DNA from: JABCPE02 sp963516475
GTDB lineage: Bacteria > Bacteroidota > Bacteroidia > Flavobacteriales > Weeksellaceae
Assembly (NCBI GenBank): GCA_963516475.1
Contig: CAUQBR010000001.1
Coordinates: 62,001 to 126,000, forward strand
Length of the DNA: 64,000 nucleotides
Direction of reading: 5' to 3'
Under the pieces are notes generated by a model, which made no database searches, was not told where the DNA came from, and saw only the letters and a list, made by a program, of their open reading frames with translations. The translations under genes and the position numbers were made by a program. This document shows positions 1 through 6,884 of this stretch, one piece after another (positions within the stretch are counted from its first letter, which is position 1; each line of letters opens with the position of its first letter).

Positions 1-155
1 CAACAGAAAGGAGCGTATAAAATAAGTACTCCTCCTTCTCTCGTCCCTCCCGCTATTGCCATTATAATACTACTAATAAAAGCATTTATAATGAGAGTGA
101 ATACATATTCTGTTCTTCTTATTCTTCCTTTGAATGAAAATGGTTTTTTAAACAT
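1..155 (-). CDS. DUF805 family membrane protein (partial, 5' end only)
   Basis: Minus-strand reading from the ATG at 153-155 stays open to the window edge and gives about 51 residues. The start reads MFKKPFSFKGRIRRTEY, which matches the opening of DUF805 inner-membrane proteins (aromatic-rich F-S-F-x-G-R-x-R-R-x-E-[YF]), followed by the first hydrophobic segment. The family's function is not established. The gene lies about 80 bp downstream of the unknown gene at 236-793 on the same strand and may be co-transcribed with it. The C-terminal part is outside the window. Confidence 0.75.
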   Translation of the reverse strand, partial: MFKKPFSFKGRIRRTEYVFTLIINAFISSIIMAIAGGTREGGVLILYAPFC

Positions 156-235
156 AATGATTCGTTTTTAAAAGTTTTATGCTTTTGCCTTTTTATGAGT
201 TTAGTAATAGTATAGAGTATTTTTATGGGTTATTT

Positions 236-793
236 TTAGTTTTTACCATAAAGCTTTTGGGGATTAAATCCTTTTCTTTCAGTTTTTACATTTTCTTGGC
301 TTATGTTCCTTTGAGGCTGATTTTGCAAAGTTGTTTGGGGTTGATATGAAATGCTTTTAAATGTGCTGTCTCCTTCCAAATAAAGTCCATTGGTGTATTC
401 TGTAAGATTTAAATCAACAAACTCATTGCTATAAGAATTTTTAATTCGGAAAGTGTCAAATCCCAATGTTATTAATGTTCTTACTATCTGAGGATTATCT
501 ATAATAACAGAACTTAATAAAAATATTTCTTCTGGTTGCAAGTCACAACCATTTAATATCTTCATTTCTATGCCACTCCTAAAATTAAAACTGCTTGAAA
601 TATTTTTGAAATCAGAGTTTCCTGATACTGTGCTAAACTTACATATTCTATTCGTAGCTCCATTAATATATGCCATCTCATATGCATTATTGAGTATAGC
701 CATAATTTCAGAACGAGATGTATCTCCTTCTATTACATGGTCTAAAAGAGAATGCACTACTGACTTCACATGCTGTATAAATAACTCATTCAT
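236..793 (-). CDS. Hypothetical protein, 185 aa
   Basis: I do not recognise this protein. It has no signal peptide, membrane segment or catalytic motif that I can see. The first 140 residues look like a soluble alpha/beta protein; the last 45 are rich in Gln, Asn and Lys (QPQTTLQNQPQRN, then basic residues), like a flexible tail. The start is an ATG at 791-793. It is followed by the DUF805 gene and preceded by the terminator of the structured RNA, so it probably has its own promoter, although I see no clear TAnnTTTG box upstream. Its place next to tRNA-Cys and a non-conserved-looking partner makes accessory origin possible. Confidence 0.6.
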   Translation of the reverse strand: MNELFIQHVKSVVHSLLDHVIEGDTSRSEIMAILNNAYEMAYINGATNRICKFSTVSGNSDFKNISSSFNFRSGIEMKILNGCDLQPEEIFLLSSVIIDNPQIVRTLITLGFDTFRIKNSYSNEFVDLNLTEYTNGLYLEGDSTFKSISYQPQTTLQNQPQRNISQENVKTERKGFNPQKLYGKN

Positions 794-835
794 GGTCTTG
801 GGTTTTTACAATTAATTTATATGATAAAAACCAAC

Positions 836-865
836 AAAAAAAGCGAGGGGCTTTTCCACGCTTTT
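836..865 (-). terminator. Rho-independent terminator of the structured RNA
   Basis: On the minus strand, AAAAGCG (865-859) pairs with CGCTTTT (845-839), with a 13-nt loop, and a run of seven T follows. The three outer A residues are shared with the basal helix of the RNA. Confidence 0.7.
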
Positions 866-1030
866 GTTCAGTAAGGTCGACCAAAACCTAAGAGTAATAA
901 AAACAATGGAAAGCCACTCACTATAGGATATAGTAAGTGTGCCAACTTGTTTTGCCTTTACTCTTCTAATAAAATTGGTCGTTCTACTTGAACAAAGCAA
1001 AAAAGTTTACACTTTTTATGTCGTTGATGT
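836..1030 (-). ncRNA. Structured small RNA, 6S RNA (SsrS)-like
   Basis: The minus strand can fold into one long rod. Paired blocks (plus coordinates): 863-869 with 990-996, 870-873 with 985-988, 878-884 with 975-981, 890-897 with 958-965, 900-906 with 947-953, 907-909 with 942-944, and an 11-bp apical hairpin 915-925 with 929-939. One apical pair is G-U in the minus-strand RNA but C-A on the plus strand, which favours minus-strand transcription. A TATATTTG box lies at 1043-1036 and a GC-stemmed terminator with seven U ends it near 836, so the RNA would be about 195 nt. An asymmetric internal loop (885-889 / 966-974) sits mid-rod. Size, fold and borders fit 6S RNA, an RNA polymerase-binding regulator; identity is inferred from shape, not sequence. 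Confidence 0.6.
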
Positions 1031-1035
1031 CCTTG

Positions 1036-1043
1036 CAAATATA
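1036..1043 (-). promoter_or_regulatory. Promoter -7 box of the structured RNA
   Basis: The minus strand reads TATATTTG, a perfect TAnnTTTG Bacteroidota -7 element. The expected start is near 1030. The nearest upstream TTG (plus CAA 1058-1060) leaves only 14 bp, shorter than usual. Confidence 0.5.
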
Positions 1044-1160
1044 TACAATTTTTTTATCAAAACATAAAAAGACTTTCCATTTTATTTTTACAAAAATAAG
1101 TAATCATTAACATAAACTTTAGCTGATAGTCCAAAAAAGAATATTTTAAAGTGTTTTTCT

Positions 1161-1184
1161 AAATGTTGTCACAAATGTTGTCAC
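1161..1184. repeat. Tandem duplication of a 12-bp unit
   Basis: AAATGTTGTCAC occurs twice back to back (1161-1172 and 1173-1184), just beyond the tRNA-Cys terminator. The function is unknown; it could be a scar or core of a past integration next to the tRNA. Confidence 0.6.
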
Positions 1185-1196
1185 ATATTAAAAATA

Positions 1197-1229
1197 AATC
1201 GCTCATAAACCATTGGTTTACAAGCGATT
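1197..1229 (-). terminator. Terminator of tRNA-Cys
   Basis: Long hairpin: 1197-1203 pairs with 1223-1229 (7 bp), a 2x2 mismatch follows, then 1206-1211 pairs with 1215-1220 (6 bp) around an ATT loop. On the minus strand it is followed by a T-rich stretch. Confidence 0.75.
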
Positions 1230-1243
1230 GTTTAGATAAATTG

Positions 1244-1314
1244 AGGTTCCGAGCGGATTCGAACCGCTGTAGATGGTTTTGCAGACCACTGCCTAGCCGC
1301 TCGGCCACGGAACC
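1244..1314 (-). tRNA. tRNA-Cys (anticodon GCA)
   Basis: Cloverleaf on the minus strand: acceptor GGTTCCG (1314-1308) pairs with CGGAACC (1251-1245); the anticodon loop is CTGCAAA with anticodon GCA; the T arm is AGCGG-TTCGAAT-CCGCT. The discriminator base is T (1244), as expected for tRNA-Cys. CCA is not encoded and must be added after transcription. Confidence 0.95.
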
Positions 1315-1328
1315 ATTTTTGAATGGTG

Positions 1329-1359
1329 CAAAAGTAGTAAAAGTTTTTTATTTAATCAA
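1329..1359 (-). promoter_or_regulatory. Promoter of tRNA-Cys
   Basis: The minus strand carries TTG (1359-1357), 20 bp, then TACTTTTG (1336-1329), which closely fits the Bacteroidota consensus. The predicted start is about 8-10 nt before the tRNA 5' end. Confidence 0.75.
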
Positions 1360-1527
1360 AATATTGATAGATATTTTTCCATTTGAAATTAACCAACTGA
1401 TTATCAAATATATTAATAAACTTATTTTGACTTTTAAAATAAATTTGACTTCTATTATGCTCTATTTTTCCGATATTTGGCGAATAAAATAGGCGGAAGC
1501 AGACTTTAAATTAACTTTTCCAGGAAA

Positions 1528-3402
1528 ATGAATTACATCAGCGTAGAAAACCTTACCAAAACTTATGGCATCGTTACTTTATTTGAGGATATTTCTTTTA
1601 ATATCAATGAAGGGGACAAAATCGCCATCGTTGCCAAAAACGGAAGCGGAAAAACTACTTTGCTCAATATTCTAATGGGCAAAGACTTTGCAGACAGCGG
1701 GACAGTGGTCATCAATAAAGATATTCAGGTGGTTTTATTTGACCAAGAAATACACTTTGAGAATGGGCAGACCATCACAGAATTTATCATGAGTCTGGAT
1801 TCTCCGCCTGTGCAGGCATTGAAAAATTACCAAAAGTCGCTGACTTCTGATGATACCGAATTCATAGAAAGGGCGTTCATAGAAATGGAAAACCAAAAAG
1901 CATGGGGGCTGGAAAACGAAATGAAACAAATCCTCTCCCAGCTAAAAATAACCGACCTAAACGCCAAAATGGACAATCTCTCTGGCGGGCAGATAAAACG
2001 CGTAGCCCTCGCCAAACTCTTGATAGAAACAAGAGTGGAACACAAGCACACACTGCTCATCATGGATGAGCCTACCAACCACTTAGATGTAGATATGGTG
2101 GAATGGCTGGAACAATACCTATCCAGAGCCATGGTTACCCTGCTTCTTGTAACGCACGACCGCTATTTCCTTGACAGCGTGTGTGACATCATATGGGAGA
2201 TAGAAGACAAAAAACTCTATGTCCATCATGGTGCCTATGCCCAATATTTGGAAAACAAAAGTATAAGAGAAGACAATCTAAACGCCACCATAGACAAAGC
2301 CAACAACCTCTACCGAAAGGAACTGGAGTGGATGCGCAGACAGCCGAAAGCCAGAACCACCAAGTCCAAAAGCCGTATAGAAGCCTTCTACGAAACAGAG
2401 AAAACCGCCAAAATGGACACCAAAAAACTGGAACTGGAACTGGATTTTGGGATGAAAAGGCTGGGCAAAAAGATTTTGGAGCTGAGAAACATCAATAAAA
2501 AATTTGGAGATAAAATCATCTTGGATAATTTCAGCTATCAGTTTCAGCGAGGCGAAAAAGTCGGCATCATAGGAAAAAACGGCGTAGGAAAATCTACCCT
2601 GCTGAACATTATTCAAGGATTAGAAACCTACGACAGCGGAGAAATAGAAGTAGGAAAAACCATTAAATTCGGGTATTTTTCCCAAAAAGGACTTACCTAC
2701 AAGGAAGACCAGCGGGTGATAGATTTCATGAAAGACATTGCGGAATATTATCCTCTCGCAAATGGAAAAAGCATCTCTGCATCGCAGTTTTTAAAAATGT
2801 TTCTTTTCAATGAACAAACACAATACACCACCATTTCTAACCTAAGCGGCGGCGAAAGAAGAAGATTGTATCTGATTTCTGTTCTCTTCCAAAACCCAAA
2901 TTTCCTCATCTTTGACGAGCCGACTAATGATTTAGACCTGCCTACACTTACCGTGCTGGAGAGTTTCTTGGCGCAGTTTCAGGGCTGTCTTATCATTGTT
3001 TCGCACGATAGGTATTTTATGGATAAAATCGTAGATCATCTACTTGTCTTCGAAGGCGAAGGGAAAATCAAGGATTTCATCGGTTCTTTCACTGAATATA
3101 GAGACCTGCAAGCACAAAACAAAAACACCAAGAAAAGCGAACCTACCAAACCGACAGAAGAAAAACAAGTTAAAAATACCAATTCCAAAAGGAAACTCAG
3201 CTTCAAGGAGCAAAAAGAATTGGAAAACATAGAAAAAGAAATGCCCGTTTTAAAGGAAAAACAAGATAAAATTTTAGAAAAACTGAATAACGAAACGGAC
3301 TACAACATTATTTCTGAACTTTCGCAGAAGCTGGAAGAAACCACCAGCCAATTAGAAGCCCACGAAATGCGCTGGCTGGAATTACAAGAAATTTTAGAAT
3401 AA
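1528..3402 (+). CDS. ABC-F family ATPase (Uup-like)
   Basis: Soluble twin-ATPase protein of 624 aa with no membrane segments. The first Walker A is AKNGSGKTT (residues 36-44), with signature LSGGQ near 150; the second half has GKNGVGKST near 353 and LSGGERRR near 450, each followed by DEPTN Walker B boxes. A charged linker and a C-terminal Lys/Glu-rich coiled coil (about residues 545-624) point to the Uup branch. ABC-F proteins act on the ribosome (E-site, rescue of stalled translation) rather than in transport; Uup also has DNA-related phenotypes. It is a single gene, convergent with rpsA and separated from it by a strong terminator. Confidence 0.9.
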   Translation: MNYISVENLTKTYGIVTLFEDISFNINEGDKIAIVAKNGSGKTTLLNILMGKDFADSGTVVINKDIQVVLFDQEIHFENGQTITEFIMSLDSPPVQALKNYQKSLTSDDTEFIERAFIEMENQKAWGLENEMKQILSQLKITDLNAKMDNLSGGQIKRVALAKLLIETRVEHKHTLLIMDEPTNHLDVDMVEWLEQYLSRAMVTLLLVTHDRYFLDSVCDIIWEIEDKKLYVHHGAYAQYLENKSIREDNLNATIDKANNLYRKELEWMRRQPKARTTKSKSRIEAFYETEKTAKMDTKKLELELDFGMKRLGKKILELRNINKKFGDKIILDNFSYQFQRGEKVGIIGKNGVGKSTLLNIIQGLETYDSGEIEVGKTIKFGYFSQKGLTYKEDQRVIDFMKDIAEYYPLANGKSISASQFLKMFLFNEQTQYTTISNLSGGERRRLYLISVLFQNPNFLIFDEPTNDLDLPTLTVLESFLAQFQGCLIIVSHDRYFMDKIVDHLLVFEGEGKIKDFIGSFTEYRDLQAQNKNTKKSEPTKPTEEKQVKNTNSKRKLSFKEQKELENIEKEMPVLKEKQDKILEKLNNETDYNIISELSQKLEETTSQLEAHEMRWLELQEILE

Positions 3403-3426
3403 TATACTTATATATAAAGACAAAAT

Positions 3427-3460
3427 AAAATCCCGCTGCTGTTTAGCAAGCGGGATTTTT
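3427..3460. terminator. Bidirectional terminator between the ABC-F gene and rpsA
   Basis: AAAATCCCGC (3427-3436) pairs with GCGGGATTTT (3450-3459), flanked by A and T runs, so it can stop both converging transcripts. Confidence 0.85.
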
Positions 3461-3480
3461 GTATTTAGAAATGGGATGGA

Positions 3481-5250
3481 TTATTTTCCTCCGTCCATTT
3501 TCTTTTTCAATTCTGCAAGAGCATCAATGTCTCCAAGAGTTGTTTTTTCTTCGCTTGAAGAAGCCTTAGCTGCAGCTTCTTTTACATTTTTCTTTTCTTC
3601 ATCTCTGAAAAGACCTGTGTGAGAAACTACTACTCTCTTGAATTCTTTGTTGAACTCAATTACTTTAAACTGAGCTTCTTCTCCTTTCTTGATTTTAGAA
3701 CCATCTTCTTTTTCTAACAATCTTGAAGGGCAGAATGCTTCTACTTCTGCATCTTCGAACTGAACCTGAGCTCCTTTATCGAAAACATCTACTGCAGTTC
3801 CTGCATGTACAGTTCCTTCAGCGTATTTAGATTCATATTTATCCCAAGGGTTTTCAGTCAATTGTTTGTGTCCAAGAGAAAGTCTTCTTGCTTCTGTATC
3901 AAGCTCTAGAACTACTACATCTAGTTTGTCTCCTACAGCGCAGAACTCAGATGGATGCTTGATTTTCTTAGTCCAAGAAAGGTCAGAAATGTAGATAAGT
4001 CCGTCTATTCCTTCTTCTAATTCTACAAACACACCGAAGTTAGTAAAGTTTCTAACAGTTCCTGTGTGTTTAGAACCTACTGGATACTTAGACTGGATGT
4101 CAGCCCATGGATCTGGAGTCAATTGTTTGATACCCAATGAAATTTTTCTTTCATCTTTATCCAAAGTAAGAACTACCGCTTCTACCTCATCACCGATTTT
4201 CACGAAATCTCCTGCACTTCTAAGGTGAGTAGACCAAGACATTTCAGAAACATGGATAAGTCCTTCTACACCTGGTGCGATTTCTACGAATGCACCGTAG
4301 TCAGCAAGAACTACCACTTTTCCTTTTACTTTGTCTCCTACTTTCAAGTCAGCAGAAAGAGCTTCCCACGGATGTGGTTCTAGCTGTTTCATACCAAGCT
4401 GAATTCTTGTTTTCTCATCATCGAAATCAAGAATTACCACTTTTACTGTTTGACCTTCAGAAAGGAATTCTGATGGGTGGTTTACTCTTGACCAAGAAAG
4501 GTCTGTGATGTGGATAAGTCCATCTACACCACCAAGGTCGATGAATACTCCGTAAGAAGTAATATTTTTAACAGTTCCTTCTAGAACTTGTCCTTTCTCT
4601 AATTGAGAAATGATTTCTTTTTTCTGTCCTTCGATATCAGCTTCGATAAGAGCTTTGTGAGAAACTACCACATTTTTGAACTCTGGGTTGATTTTCACTA
4701 CTTTGAACTCCATCGTTTTTCCTACGAATTGGTCGTAGTCTTTGATAGGCTTCACATCAATCTGAGAACCAGGTAAGAATGCTTCGATTCCGAAAACATC
4801 TACAATCATACCTCCTTTTGTTCTAGACTTCACGAAACCATTTACGATTTCACCAGACTGGTGGTATTCATTTACTTTATCCCAAGCTTTCAGCGTTCTT
4901 GCTTTTTTGTGAGAAAGCTGAAGCTGACCTGTTTTGTCTTCTCTTCTGTCTACCATTACTTCCACTTCATCACCTACTTTTAGGCCAGGGTTGTAACGGA
5001 ATTCGTTGAGAGATATTACTCCCTCAGACTTGAAGTTGATGTCTACAATCGCTTCTTTGTCTGTAAGTCTTACCACTTTCCCGATGATTACATCAGATTC
5101 GGAAAGGTCGTTCAAAGAACCTTTGTAGATTTCTTCTAATTCATTTTTTTCTTTTCTGTCCTCAGCGTTAAGACCAGACTCGAAAGAATCCCAGTCAAAC
5201 TGCTCTGGAGCCACATTTTGGTTCATAAGAACCTCTTCTTGTTTTGACAT
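3481..5250 (-). CDS. rpsA: 30S ribosomal protein S1
   Basis: RNA-binding protein S1 of 589 aa, which helps recruit mRNA to the 30S subunit. Six S1/OB repeats can be followed, for example GKVVRLTDKEAIVDI, GFVKSRTKGGMIVDV, GTVKNITSYGVFIDL, GKVVVLADYGAFVEI, GTVRNFTNFGVFVEL and a degenerate sixth; repeats 3-5 have the classic DGLIH-DLSW type ending. A short acidic N-terminus (about 55 residues) and a Lys/Glu tail flank them. The ATG at 5250 is preceded by a leader of about 113 nt with two interleaved complementary segments (5285-5360), which suggests autogenous control. It is monocistronic. Confidence 0.97.
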   Translation of the reverse strand: MSKQEEVLMNQNVAPEQFDWDSFESGLNAEDRKEKNELEEIYKGSLNDLSESDVIIGKVVRLTDKEAIVDINFKSEGVISLNEFRYNPGLKVGDEVEVMVDRREDKTGQLQLSHKKARTLKAWDKVNEYHQSGEIVNGFVKSRTKGGMIVDVFGIEAFLPGSQIDVKPIKDYDQFVGKTMEFKVVKINPEFKNVVVSHKALIEADIEGQKKEIISQLEKGQVLEGTVKNITSYGVFIDLGGVDGLIHITDLSWSRVNHPSEFLSEGQTVKVVILDFDDEKTRIQLGMKQLEPHPWEALSADLKVGDKVKGKVVVLADYGAFVEIAPGVEGLIHVSEMSWSTHLRSAGDFVKIGDEVEAVVLTLDKDERKISLGIKQLTPDPWADIQSKYPVGSKHTGTVRNFTNFGVFVELEEGIDGLIYISDLSWTKKIKHPSEFCAVGDKLDVVVLELDTEARRLSLGHKQLTENPWDKYESKYAEGTVHAGTAVDVFDKGAQVQFEDAEVEAFCPSRLLEKEDGSKIKKGEEAQFKVIEFNKEFKRVVVSHTGLFRDEEKKNVKEAAAKASSSEEKTTLGDIDALAELKKKMDGGK

Positions 5251-5284
5251 AAAAATATCACTTTGTATTCCTTTTTTCTCAGTA

Positions 5285-5360
5285 TTGGCGGTGTGTGGGA
5301 CTGAAAAATCAGGAAGAAGTTAGGTATTAAATTTCTCTGTTTTCGCCAAAATTTCCCACA
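5285..5360 (-). promoter_or_regulatory. Candidate pseudoknot or switch in the rpsA leader
   Basis: In the minus-strand leader, TGTGGGA (5360-5354) can pair with TCCCACA (5300-5294), and TTGGCG (5349-5344) can pair with CGCCAA (5290-5285). The two perfect helices are interleaved (A B A' B'), so they form either a pseudoknot or two alternative structures. The element begins within a few nucleotides of the predicted transcript start and ends about 34 nt before the start codon. Confidence 0.45.
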
Positions 5361-5369
5361 AAAACGCTG

Positions 5370-5377
5370 CAAAGATA
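5370..5377 (-). promoter_or_regulatory. Promoter -7 box of rpsA
   Basis: The minus strand reads TATCTTTG, a full TAnnTTTG match. The start is expected near 5364, giving a leader of about 113 nt. No good TTG -33 element is visible. Between here and 5581 the DNA is AT-rich with no gene or repeat that I can support. Confidence 0.55.
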
Positions 5378-5581
5378 ATCTTTTTTTTGAATTAAAACTT
5401 TAATAATCAAAGTTTTTCTTTTTTATTTAAATCCATTTTCAAAAAAGTTATTTCTTCTTGGTTTTAGAATTTAAATTATTGAAAAACAAACTATTCCTAA
5501 AAATCCTACTCTTACACTCCAAAAAACTATATAAATAGACATTTCTTTCTATTTTAATGAAAAAATATTGTAAAAAATTTT

Positions 5582-5589
5582 TAAATTTG
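5582..5589 (+). promoter_or_regulatory. Promoter -7 box of the lipoprotein gene at 5619
   Basis: TAAATTTG lies 29 bp before the ATG at 5619. No well-spaced TTG is seen. Confidence 0.5.
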
Positions 5590-5618
5590 TACGAATAATT
5601 TTTTTAAAAAATAATATT

Positions 5619-6278
5619 ATGAAAGCAAAAAAATTCATCGCTGCGGGTATTTTAGCAGCATCGCTACTGGGGTTACAATCTTGTAACAAAGCAAAAGAAG
5701 CTGTAAATGCAGCAAAGGAAGCAGCAAATGAGGCTTCAGGAAAAGAAAAAGTTGATTACAAACTATTTTCTGATCCAGCACAAACTAAAAAATGGTATGA
5801 TGCCGTAGTAGAAAAACTTGGCGAAAATGCAAAAGTAACTGATGAAGTAAGATTTCTGGTTACCAAAAATTCTGATAAAGTGGTTAAAACAGATGATTTA
5901 GATGAACTCATGGTAAATATTGTTTACCAAGACAATGAGGATAAAAGAAGAGTGCAGGGAATCAGTTATTCTTCTAATTCAGGATGGAAAGCTCCTGAGG
6001 TTATGGAAATCGATGTAATTGGTGGTAATCCAGAGGATTTCCGTTTAGAAGACGAGTTATTTGACTTTAAAGAAGTAACAACTGAAACAATACAAAAAGT
6101 AGTAGATGATGCTTGGAAGAAATACAAAGATGATGAGAAGTTTGAATACCAATATGTTTATACCATTGAAATTAAAAAGAATTTGATAGATGTTTCTATA
6201 AAAGGAAAACTGAAATCCAATGGACAAGAAAAATTTGGTTACTACAAAACAGATTTCAAAGGAAATCCTGTAAAATAA
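5619..6278 (+). CDS. Putative lipoprotein, 219 aa
   Basis: The N-terminus has Lys residues, a hydrophobic core and lipobox LQSC (Cys22), so it is a predicted lipoprotein. After the Cys come an Ala/Lys-rich helical stretch (about residues 24-45) and a soluble domain with several Asp/Glu clusters. The body does not match a family that I can name with confidence. It is monocistronic, with its own TAAATTTG box and a strong terminator directly after the stop. Confidence 0.75.
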   Translation: MKAKKFIAAGILAASLLGLQSCNKAKEAVNAAKEAANEASGKEKVDYKLFSDPAQTKKWYDAVVEKLGENAKVTDEVRFLVTKNSDKVVKTDDLDELMVNIVYQDNEDKRRVQGISYSSNSGWKAPEVMEIDVIGGNPEDFRLEDELFDFKEVTTETIQKVVDDAWKKYKDDEKFEYQYVYTIEIKKNLIDVSIKGKLKSNGQEKFGYYKTDFKGNPVK

Positions 6279-6292
6279 AAATCAATAGCAAG

Positions 6293-6320
6293 AAACCGCA
6301 GAGCCTTCTGCGGTTTTTTT
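6293..6320 (+). terminator. Terminator after the lipoprotein gene
   Basis: AACCGCAGA pairs with TCTGCGGTT around a 3-nt loop, followed by seven T. Confidence 0.85.
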
Positions 6321-6364
6321 ATTGAGTATAAAAAAGGTAGGAATTTGGTTTTGATACAATTAAA

Positions 6365-6394
6365 TTGTTACTTCGTAAAAAATAATTAAATTTG
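6365..6394 (+). promoter_or_regulatory. Promoter of the Fur-type regulator
   Basis: TTG (6365-6367), 19 bp, then TAAATTTG (6387-6394): an excellent Bacteroidota promoter. Only six bases separate the G of the box from the ATG at 6401, so the mRNA is predicted to be leaderless. Confidence 0.75.
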
Positions 6395-6400
6395 CCCACT

Positions 6401-6871
6401 ATGGAAAACAAAGTGAATAGTAAAAGTATAGAAGTCATCAAGGAGGTTTTGCGGAATTACTTGAAAGAAAAGGGACTGAGAAACACTCCTGAGAGATACA
6501 CTATTTTAGAGGAGATATACAATTACGACAAGCACTTTAATGTAGATGACCTCTATCTACTAATGCTGCAGAAAAAATACCACATCAGTAAAGCTACCAT
6601 CTACAACACGATAGAGGTTTTTCTAGATGCCGGGCTGGTCAGAAAACATCAGTTCGGCGAAAGTTCCACCTATGAAAAATCCTATTTTGACCGCCAGCAC
6701 GACCATATCGTTATCTACAAAGATAGTTCGCAGAAAGAAATAGAGGAAATCATAGAGTTTTGTGACCCAAGAATCCAAGCGATAAAGGAATCCATAGAAA
6801 GCGCTTTCGGTGTATCCATAGACAGCCACACGCTCTATTTCTACGGACAAAAGAAGGAGGCTACTCCATAA
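6401..6871 (+). CDS. Fur family transcriptional regulator
   Basis: 156-aa metal- or redox-responsive repressor. The winged-helix DNA-binding half contains TPERYTILEE and the recognition helix region ISKATIYNTIEV; the dimerisation half contains the HDH metal-site motif (QHDHIV). The CxxC pairs that hold structural zinc in classical Fur/PerR are absent: the usual ECGK position reads KDSSQ and there is no C-terminal CxxC. An upstream in-frame TTG at 6392 lies inside the -7 box, so ATG 6401 is chosen. The next gene (OstA-like) begins 13 bp downstream, so the two probably form an operon. The metal it senses cannot be deduced. Confidence 0.85.
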   Translation: MENKVNSKSIEVIKEVLRNYLKEKGLRNTPERYTILEEIYNYDKHFNVDDLYLLMLQKKYHISKATIYNTIEVFLDAGLVRKHQFGESSTYEKSYFDRQHDHIVIYKDSSQKEIEEIIEFCDPRIQAIKESIESAFGVSIDSHTLYFYGQKKEATP

Positions 6872-6884
6872 AAACACCCATTTT

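Noticed and set aside
812..1000. Minus-strand open frame of 62 codons
   Set aside because: It lies entirely over the rod-forming RNA and its terminator, has no protein-like features, and the base pairing explains the sequence better.
1000..1018. AT-only hairpin (AAAAAGT-GTAA-ACTTTTT) as a terminator
   Set aside because: No GC in the stem core and it lies between the -7 box and the body of the structured RNA.
1163..1492. Plus-strand open frame of 109 codons across the tRNA-Cys gene
   Set aside because: It runs antisense through a complete tRNA and its promoter; no coding features.
3481..5250. Plus-strand open frames inside rpsA
   Set aside because: They are antisense to six clear S1 domains.
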